Source of the DNA: Vigna angularis
Taxonomy: Eukaryota > Streptophyta > Magnoliopsida > Fabales > Fabaceae
NCBI RefSeq assembly: GCF_016808095.1
Contig: NC_068977.1
Location: 11,406,479-11,470,478 of the forward strand
DNA length: 64,000 bases
Reading direction: 5' to 3'
The translations under genes were made by a program, and so were the position numbers. Positions 56,334 to 64,000 of the stretch are shown here, piece after piece (the first letter of the stretch is position 1; every line of letters begins with the position of its first letter). The notes beneath the pieces are model-generated. The model worked only from the letters and a program-made list of their open reading frames with translations, was not told the origin of the DNA and did not search any database.

Positions 56334-56820
56334 CTGCAAATTGTAAGAGAAAACAAACGAACAATGAAAATTGCATAACAGAGGAGAAACTAAGAATAAT
56401 AAAAGATGGTCCAATACATCATCCACAAACCCTCACAAACACTCACATAAAGAACCAATACAGATACACTCGCATAACAGTTGAAGTTAACATAACACAT
56501 TTTGTCAAATTGAACTTAATAAATGAATAAAAGTGTTCAAAGTGTGATGAAATTAGAGTGTGACAGTGAAGTGAGAAATATTTCAAGTTTATAACCCAAA
56601 TGAAAATTTTGTTGACTTTAAGACAAAATTCAATCTTGCAAAGCTTGCTGTTTGTTTCTTTAGTTATTACCAACATTGAACTACAGAACGAAGAAGCAAA
56701 ACTCACCTTAGAACTGCACTGCCCCTTTTCCACGGTTGCCAAGGCAACAGTGTAATTCGGTGAGACGATAAAACGACATGATACAACCTGTCGTTTTGGT
56801 TTTAATCCAGGCTAATTAGG
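56334..56820 (-). promoter_or_regulatory. leader exon of the fusion gene with a 23-codon uORF, and leader intron
   Basis: A donor 'taag|gtgagt' at 56707/56706 and an acceptor 'ttgcag|cttc' ending at 56334 define a leader intron of 373 bp. In the leader exon an ATG at 56779 opens a 23-codon frame whose TAA (56710-56708) lies one base before the splice junction. The frame that continues into the main protein is open back to a stop near 56804 but has no ATG, so the start was set at the double ATG at 56314/56311. The transcription start is unknown. Confidence 0.5.
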
Positions 56821-57240
56821 GCGGGTTGAAATAAAACTTCCCTATGAATTATTAAAAAGAAAATTTTAAAAAATCAAAATATTTTTTTTCACTACTTAAA
56901 ATTAGTTTATAAAAGATAAAAATAGTTTAGAGGAATTAAACATTTAGGACAATCTTGAATTTAAAGATGGATTTGAGAAAATACACATAAGATAATTATT
57001 TAGAATAAGAAAAATAGGTTATAATTTGAGTGAATTTAATATAAATTTGATGTATAATATAATTAATATGATAGATTAAAAAAATATTTTAATGAATAAA
57101 ATTATATGATTATTATTTTTTAAAAAAATTGTAACATCTTATTTTAATAACATAAATCCATTAAAATAAGAGTTACAAAGACAGTAACTACTAAAAAAAT
57201 TATAGGTTTCTAAAAAAGAAGATTTTACATATAGAGAACA
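56820..57240. other. AT-rich gene-free DNA upstream of the fusion gene
   Basis: Probable promoter region followed by very AT-rich sequence with no recognised element. Confidence 0.4.
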
Positions 57241-57667
57241 AAACCTATGCAGCTTCGTCCTCAACCTTGTGTTGAAACGACTGAAAAGATATTTCTTCTA
57301 AGCTCATACCATTTAAAGTGATCATTGCAAAAGAGAAACATACACAAACAAAGACAAAAACAAATATAAGCTAATGATAAAAAGAAATCAACAAGATATA
57401 TTAGTATTGCATCATACATCACATTTCACCTAGTGTAAAACAACCATCCTAATCATGACATAGACCTAAACTTGACTATTCAGATATAATAATGTTGGCT
57501 CACCCCTATCACACAAGGTTAGTCCGTAAACAAAAGTCTTTGGCCAAGGCAAATGTCCTAGACTAGAATCTCCTGCTAGTCTCACCAGATGCCTCACCCC
57601 TCTCTACTTGAGAATGAGTGACCATTAGAGTGTCAAGATAAACCATTGATACTTAGTTCATACATTC

Positions 57668-57703
57668 TATTAAAATAGAATGACTCAATTTCTCACACCA
57701 GGG

Positions 57704-57735
<32 letters not shown>

Positions 57736-59110
57736 TGGTGGGGAGGTGAATTGGTGAAACGTAAAAACAAAGTCTTTTAAAATCTTTTTCGCAAAAGGTG
57801 ATGCCTTTAAAGCTTTCTTGAAACGCAAGGTAACATACTTTCTAATGCAGTGGAAACTTAATCGAATAAGTACAGAGTAAAGTCGATTAAAAGTAAAAGA
57901 GTAGGGATCAGAAAATTCAAACACTGCTTTTTATACTGATTCGGTCGACCTGCCTACATCCAATGTCCTTCCAACCATGGGAAGCAAATGCACTATATTG
58001 ATCAAGGTTTTTACAACAAGGCTTTTATAGAGACCTCACGTCAAAAATATAAAACACCTCTCTAACCCTCTAATCAAATATAGGCAGTACAACAACTAGA
58101 CCAGCAGCAAAAATCCCCTCTCCTGTTATCTAAACCCTTTGAGACACCTCTCAAAGTCAAGAACGCCGCACACTCTTCTTCCTATAGTCACAATAGGGAA
58201 CCTCAATCCAATCTTCACAAGATTGTAGATTCTGATCTCACAGTTACACCCAATTGTGCAAAATTGATCAGCCCTTTGAATACACAGCAAATTTGCTCTT
58301 CCAGAAATCACAAGGAGATGATCACCACGGTCACTTCTTGATTCTTGGAGCTCTTTTTCTCTTTCTGCAAGATAGCACTTTCTGAAAAATATCACACAAA
58401 CTGTTAGATTCACAAAAGTTCTTACAGATATCAAATTCGTGTCAATTTATAGTATAACACATCTCTAGCGTATTTTAATTGACTAAGCTACTAATGCAGT
58501 CGAATATAACAATTCTGTTATAACAGTTAGTAGCAGTCAAAGCAATTAATTGAATTCACAATTAATGTAGTCGAATGACATTTAATGCTTACATATTTAA
58601 AAATATGACTGTTAGACATTTATATCAAGGATTAACAGAATTTCAAAACAGTAACATACTTAGTCGGATGCAACACACATATAATTGACTATGTAATAGT
58701 GTAAATCATAGTTTTGAAAAAATTTCTCTTTGAAAATTCGCACAACATACTTTGAAAAAGGTTTGTGTAAAGACACGAGTTTTAATCGACTCACCCCATA
58801 ATGAAATCGACTTAAAACTGTTGTTTTGCCACACAATTAAAACTCAACATTAGTGCTTGTGGTTTTTCTCATCCAGAAACATGTGTCATGCATTCATGTA
58901 TAAAATTACATATATAACACAGTGATATGCAATGAACAACACATCAACAACACAATTATGTTCTCATATACGCATATAACATGTAAGCATAGAACATGTA
59001 ACACATAATACACGTGTTATTAATTATGCGTTGTCATAATCAAAAACTCAAATATTAATGAGATTGTGGGTTCAGCTAAACCATTGCTCCCCCTATCAAC
59101 AATCTCAACA
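57668..59110 (-). mobile_element. solo LTR, 1443 bp, target repeat CATTC
   Basis: The sequence matches the LTR at 60983-62423 along its whole length. CATTC stands directly on both sides (57663-57667 and 59111-59115). On the minus strand it starts TGTTGAGATTG and its final TG..CA base is changed (reads 'tattaaaatag' on the + strand). Near its end a run of 29 G (57707-57735) has replaced the short 'ggggg' of the sister copy. A target repeat without internal DNA shows loss of the element by LTR recombination. Confidence 0.88.
57707..57735. repeat. poly-G run of 29
   Basis: An uninterrupted G run inside the solo LTR, at the position of 'aaaagggggatg' in the sister LTR. It gives a meaningless proline-rich frame on the minus strand. 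The true length is uncertain because such runs are hard to sequence. Confidence 0.85.
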
Positions 59111-60239
59111 CATTCATATAGATAACACATTGATAACCACCAATAAGAATTTCGTTCTTGGAATTCCTTTCCACGCTTTTTTATCCACATACACATTTTT
59201 CCTATAAACTTAGTGGGCAAACACATGAAACCACTAAACATTCATCAAAGTATCAGAAACAACATATCAAAAGATCACAAAACAACATAAACACCCTAGA
59301 CCGAGACTGGACAAAGGGCAATCAGCACTAGAAACGGGGCACTCATCGCCATAGCGGTTGAAAAGTGACGCTCAACGCCCAAAAGGCATTAAGCCCATTT
59401 GACATTTCCAACAACACCCAAACTTAAAACTACACCTTTTAACTCAAAACCTGCAAATTAAGGGTCTTAGCAAGTCATAAATGGTCTAATAACAGAGTCC
59501 AAACTCTCTATTTATGTTCGAACTTACTACATCAAAATCTCGCTATCCAAAACCTTTAAATTGAGACTCAAAACCTTCTTAAACCACTCCAATAACTCAT
59601 ACTCACTTCCACATTAGATGTTCGCTTAACTCAACATCTAAACAAGTCCTAAAATACATAAAAACTAACGTTAAACTTTTGGATTTAACATCTAACCATT
59701 TTCTCAAAATTTCTACTATCAAAACCCCTAAAATTGAGCCTAAAACCTTATAAAACCCACTCTATTAGCTAACAACACTTTCTATCTCAGATTTCAACTA
59801 ACTCTAAGTTCCAACAAGTACAATTATCTATACAATATGTCCTAAATCTCCATTTCTCTCATTAAATCCTTACTTCTAAAATTCACCTATCAAACTTCCA
59901 TTTTGACTAAAGAAAAATAACTTATAACTTAGTGCAAACCACGTCTTCTGAACCTCATAACTAAATTGACACCATCAAGCATCTTAATAGTAGCATTCAT
60001 GAAATTACTCAATTCCAAATAAAATCAGCAAGGTACACCACATCATTCAACCAATTATCATCATTCCAAAATATTCAATACTTAATAACAATAATCTTTA
60101 ACATAACCAACAACATCCATTAGTTCTACACACCATTAAATAACAATTCATACATCATAATTTAATTAAAATAAAACACTGGCTTCCCTTACCTTTTAGA
60201 AGATCAAGCTCTTCATTTGAATGATCTTCTATTTAAAGG

Positions 60240-60982
60240 CTTTTGGATAAATGTCCGTTAGACTAAGCTCTTTGCCTTGATTCTTGTATCTTCTCTTTCT
60301 TCGTGTACATCAACAATTGGTTAAAGTCAACTTGTCAAAGCAAGCTTGCTTTTTTAGTACTTTGCTTGAAGTAGCCTGTACTTTCTTTTAGACATCACTT
60401 CAAGTGAAGAAATTTATGTGAATATCTCTTTTGTCTTTAACTTCCGCTTTTGATATTTTAATTAAGGCTTGTGGATATGTGTGTAGTAGGTTATCTGCAA
60501 AGAATAAAGTAGATTGTGCATGCAACAGATATGGCTTACCTCTTATCACTTTTGTTGTTTTTAAACGTTGAGTATTTAAGTTCATTTAATGCTTACTCAA
60601 AACAACAAAGTGCTTTTCATTTCCTACCATTGAGGTAACATTTAACAATTAAGCTTTTCTTCTAAAGATACCAAGCGTTGAATAAGAACTTCATCGTTGG
60701 ACGAATAATAGTTTAGCTCATGGTATTGTTTAGACTTATGCAAACACTTTTTTGTGATTTTTCCTCTTTAGAGCAATGACATTTACCATGTTATGTTTTC
60801 CTTGGTGTTTTAGGTTTAGATTTTTAAAATGTTTTTGTCAAAGACATTGTCTTGACACGTTTTCGCTTTCCCGAGAGTTCGACTAAATACCCTTTGGGTA
60901 TAGTAAGTTATAACATTGTCGTTGATGCGATCAAATTAATATTACTAAATGATAGCAATTTTAGTATTGCTAAGATAATAGT
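60240..60982. other. gene-free stretch between retroelement parts
   Basis: Mixed sequence with 'gtcgttgatgcgatcaaatta' near 60918 that recurs, diverged, near 8993. Short frames here have no recognisable similarity. Confidence 0.35.
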
Positions 60983-62423
60983 TGTTAAAATAGAATGGAT
61001 CAATTTCTCACACCAAAAGGGGGATGAATTGGTGAAGTGTAAAAAACAAAGGCTTTTAAAATCTTTTCCACAAAAAAATATGTCTTTGTACTTTTCTTGA
61101 ATTGCAAGGTAAAAGATTTTCAATGCAGCAGAAACTTAATCGAATAAGTACAGATAGTAATCCATTGAATAAAAAAGAGTACGGATCAGAAAATTCAAAC
61201 ACTGCGTTTTTATACTAGTTCGGCCAACCTGCCTATATCCAGTGTCCTTCCAACCACGGGAAGTAAATGCACTATAATGATCAAGGTTTTTATAACATGG
61301 TTTCTACAGAAGACCTCACGTCAAAAATGTAAAACACCTCTCTAACTCTCTAATCAAAATATAGGCAATACATAACAAGACCAGCAGCAAGAATCCCCTC
61401 TCCTACCGTCTAACCCCTTTGAGGCACCCTCAAAGTCAAGAACACACACGTTTTTATTCTTGTAGTCACAATAGGGAACTCAAACCAATATTCAAGATAT
61501 TGCAGAATTTGATCACGTAGTAACACCCAAATGTGTAGATTTGATCAAACTTTGAAACACAATAGTCTCGCTCTTCAAGAAATCAAAAGTTGTTGATCAC
61601 CACGTTCAATCTTGTTTCTTGGAGCTTTTCCTCTCTTTCTATAAGATCACAACTTTCTGTAAATGATATGAAATTGTTAGACTCACCAAAAGTTCTTACA
61701 GAATACAAATCTGCGTCAATTTATAGTATAACACATATCAGACACATTTTAATCGATTGAGCAACTAACGTAATCGAATATAACAATCAGTTATAACAGA
61801 ATTACCAGCAGTCAAACAAATAATTGAATGTACAATTAATGCAATCGACTATCATTTAATGCTTGGTCAACATATTTAAAAATATGACCGTTATGTTAGT
61901 TGTTACCAGCATTTAACATATTTTCAAAACATCAACTAACTTATTCAAATACAGAGTGCATGCATTCGATTAAGTGAAATCTTTTTGCACAGTTTTGAAA
62001 ACTTTTCTCTTTGAAAAAACTCACAACACACTTCAAAAGAGTTTGTGCAAACACACGAGTTTTAATCGATTGACCCCATAATGTAATCGACTTAAAACTG
62101 TTGTGTTGCCACACATTTAAAGTTCAACCATAGTGCTTGTGATTTTCCTTTTCCCAAAAATATATGTCATGCATACACATATAAAATCACATATTTTACA
62201 CAGTGATATGCAATGAACAACACAAACATAACTCAAACATGTTCTCAGATATTCTTTAACAGATTTAACACATTAAGGAAAAACATATATCATGTAAACA
62301 TTGAACATGTAACACATAATACACATGTGTTATTAATTATGTGTTGTCATCATCAAAAACTCATATATCACTGAGATTGTGGGTTAAGTGAAACCTGTGC
62401 TTCCCCTATCAACATTCTCAACA
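60983..62423 (-). mobile_element. 3' LTR of a retroelement that extends beyond the window
   Basis: An LTR of 1441 bp: on the minus strand it starts TGTTGAGAATG (62423) and ends ATTTTAACA (60983). Directly upstream lies the purine tract 'atcaaaaaaggggaagat' (62424-62441), which marks the 3' LTR. The interior of the element would therefore lie to the right and include the ORF at 63212-64000. It shares its family with the solo LTR at 57668. Confidence 0.75.
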
Positions 62424-63211
62424 ATCTTCCCCTTTTTTGATGATGCACAACCATGATTAATAATCAACCATGTTTCACAAATCAATACAGATTATCAACC
62501 AATTACAGATGTAAAAGCATATTCCAAGTAATGTATCAGAGTAGATATGTAACAGTTATATCATATCAAAAGTTGATACATTTTCAATCAGTAAAAAACA
62601 ATTTAATCTCTTATCATCTCAAAATATGTATATCAATTGAGTAGAAAGATATAAGAAGAATAAACATTCAACAATATATAAAACAAGATTTAAAGATATC
62701 AGATATTCCAAGTTTGGAATCTTTAAACCCCTATTGATACTCAATCGATTTGAATCCAGTCAGAATCGATTTCTTGCTGTAGCATATTGTTGATTTTCCA
62801 GTTTCATCTAGCCAGCAAGTAATGTTCCTGCAAAACCTTTCATGATCTTTCTAGATCAAGCATTTTAGAATCAAAATTATACAAGAATTATCACATATAA
62901 TGTGTGAGTATGCAAAGATATGAATGTAACAGTAAAATGTAACACATTTGCATACAAGCATAGTGTAATCGATTTAAGTGCTATCAGTTTTACTCAATCA
63001 CGGATATAATTTTTCATACATAGATTGAGTTAACCATAAACTCTGATTTCATTGAAATTTAATCATGAATTACAATCAGATTAAAACAAAACAAAAATGA
63101 CATATAAAGCAAGTAATACAAAAGAAACACAGAAAATACTACAATCAAAACACATAAACCAAAGACTCTAAACTGTTACCACATGACTCTAAAACATGTA
63201 GTCCTATAACC
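62424..63211 (-). other. non-coding 3' interior of the retroelement
   Basis: About 0.8 kb between the partial ORF and the purine tract. It is AT-rich with scattered 'atcgatt' motifs like those in the LTRs. No frame was found. Confidence 0.4.
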
Positions 63212-64000
63212 CTATGATGATTCAGACGAGTCCATAGAGTCTCCATCAGAGGACTCTGTATCAGATGAGTTGTTTTCCCTTCGTTGATGATTATTGTCTA
63301 TTTTTGCTTCAAGATGTGTAACTTTTTCATTTAGATGTCTAAACTGTTCAACAAAAAACCTTTCAAAGTTTGTTTCAGGAAAGAAATTTGCGCACTCCTC
63401 ATTCACCGCAGGTGTGCTTCCTAAACTATGAACCAAATCTTCTTCCCCTTTGAAACACCATCCTTTCACTGTTTTTGCCAGCCCTAGAGAAGCCATAGTG
63501 TTTCTATTTATCACATTTGTGCAGTTGCAAGAACATCTCTGTTGTCCATCAACATCCACACCTTGAAGAGTTAATATTTTGCTGACCAAGACTCCATAAG
63601 GCAGATAATGAGATTTATTGAGTGCAGCTTCAACCATGTGATCTTTTAATACCTCAACCCAATTGGTGGGAACATCATTCTTGATTGCATACAACAGATA
63701 TATATCCTCAGTAGTCATTCTATCCTGTAGCAATCTTCTAGGTAGAATCACCCATGCAAGAAGGTGAGCTGTTATCTTTTCTTCCATGTTTAGACCTTCA
63801 TGCACGAAAAGTATTTCTATTGTGTATCTCCCTGGAAATCTCAGCCAATTCCTGTAAATATCTCTTTTCTTCAGCCAACGAATTGTTTTTGAGTTTGGTA
63901 AAAGTGAAAATATACCTTCAGCCTTTAATCCAGCAACTTGTTGCCATACATTATTGTCAATGTAGATATTAACACCTTTCACCCTTGACTGAATGTCACC
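63212..64000 (-). CDS. partial retroelement protein ('plant transposon protein'/Transposase_32-like), 5' end outside window
   Basis: The frame stays open to the window edge (263 codons visible); the internal GTG at 63982 is not a real start. The visible part has 'LLPNSKTIRWLKKRDIYRNW', 'ITAHLLAWVILPRR' and 'PYGVLVSKILTLQGVDVDG'. This resembles the putative plant transposon protein domain found in legume retroelements (memory, not a search). A short coiled-coil-like stretch 'FVEQFRHLNEKVTHLEAKI' and a Ser/Asp-rich C-terminal tail ('SDTESSDGDSMDSSESS') follow. Together with the purine tract and LTR downstream it is probably the gag-like protein of a non-autonomous element. The function is not known. 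Confidence 0.6.
   Translation of the reverse strand, partial: GDIQSRVKGVNIYIDNNVWQQVAGLKAEGIFSLLPNSKTIRWLKKRDIYRNWLRFPGRYTIEILFVHEGLNMEEKITAHLLAWVILPRRLLQDRMTTEDIYLLYAIKNDVPTNWVEVLKDHMVEAALNKSHYLPYGVLVSKILTLQGVDVDGQQRCSCNCTNVINRNTMASLGLAKTVKGWCFKGEEDLVHSLGSTPAVNEECANFFPETNFERFFVEQFRHLNEKVTHLEAKIDNNHQRRENNSSDTESSDGDSMDSSESS

Larger units (their letters stand above)
57240..60240 (-). mobile_element. decayed retroelement interior, split by a solo LTR
   Basis: The parts 57240-57667 ('cctctctacttgagaatgag', 'accattagagtgtcaagat') and 59116-60240 read like the non-coding interior of a legume LTR element on the minus strand. The second part includes 'gcaatcagcac...aaacggggcactcatcgcc' and is G-poor on the + strand like 10.15-12.3 kb. 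No coding frame is present. The solo LTR at 57668 separates the two parts. Confidence 0.35.

Noticed and set aside
55970..56356. Single-exon reading of the 126-aa minus-strand frame
   Set aside because: Reading straight through gives hydrophobic intron sequence; splicing 56158 to 56076 keeps phase and leads into the PGK-like exon.
57685..57924. Minus-strand frame with a proline run
   Set aside because: The proline run is the poly-G tract of the solo LTR; the frame has no other support.
1..64000. CRISPR arrays, bacterial-type operons, tRNA or rRNA genes
   Set aside because: No regularly spaced repeats with unique spacers, no polycistronic prokaryotic genes, and no tRNA or rRNA sequence was recognised by eye; a covariance-model scan could still find a tRNA.

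Overview
The window is nuclear DNA of a flowering plant. It has AT-rich introns with GT..AG borders, many LTR retrotransposons primed by initiator Met-tRNA, and three split genes of typical plant type. The repeat style (short TRIM elements whose LTRs contain a 'cccacatcgactagagataaggcc'-like core, and LTR ends of the type 'ccaattca-cccc') looks like a legume, probably of the bean/soybean/cowpea group. That last step is pattern memory, not a search.

Layout. 1-3.5 kb: a gene-leader-like stretch without coding sequence, an LTR end, a MITE-like element and AT-rich repeats. 4.6-5.6 kb (+): a complete five-exon gene for ribosomal protein eS7 (191 aa). 5.6-13.9 kb: no gene; decayed retroelements, partly strongly strand-asymmetric. 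14.5-41.2 kb (+): a complete 12-exon gene for an Enhancer-of-polycomb-like protein (453 aa), stretched to about 27 kb by insertions in introns 4, 5 and 8. 45.1-56.3 kb (-): a 13-coding-exon gene whose frame joins a phosphoglycerate-kinase-like domain (about residues 90-473) to a TrmB-type tRNA (guanine-N7) methyltransferase (about 474-671). 57-64 kb: retroelement DNA with a solo LTR, a second LTR of the same family and a partial element ORF that runs off the window.

Transposon history can be read from nesting. In EPL intron 4 an old TRIM holds a decayed Ty3/gypsy chromovirus-type element (LTRs roughly 95% alike, target repeat TCACA/CCACA), which holds a young Ty1/copia element in its protease region (LTRs 3 differences in 152, target repeat GTAGG). 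In intron 8 another old TRIM LTR holds a copia element with identical 155-bp LTRs, target repeat ACTAT and an unbroken 1376-codon gag-pol frame; it looks recently active. In intron 5 a solo LTR (target repeat GTCTC) sits in the RNase H codons of a decayed copia. The fusion gene carries an intact 380-bp TRIM (target repeat AGTTT), a second TRIM inside an old LTR, and two more TRIMs in its introns.

The three host genes have no obvious shared pathway (translation, chromatin acetylation, tRNA modification); they are independent units in a repeat-rich arm. The PGK-like/TrmB fusion, with most PGK catalytic motifs lost, is the most unusual gene. All coordinates come from reading exon borders by eye and translating across them; no alignment or transcript data were available.
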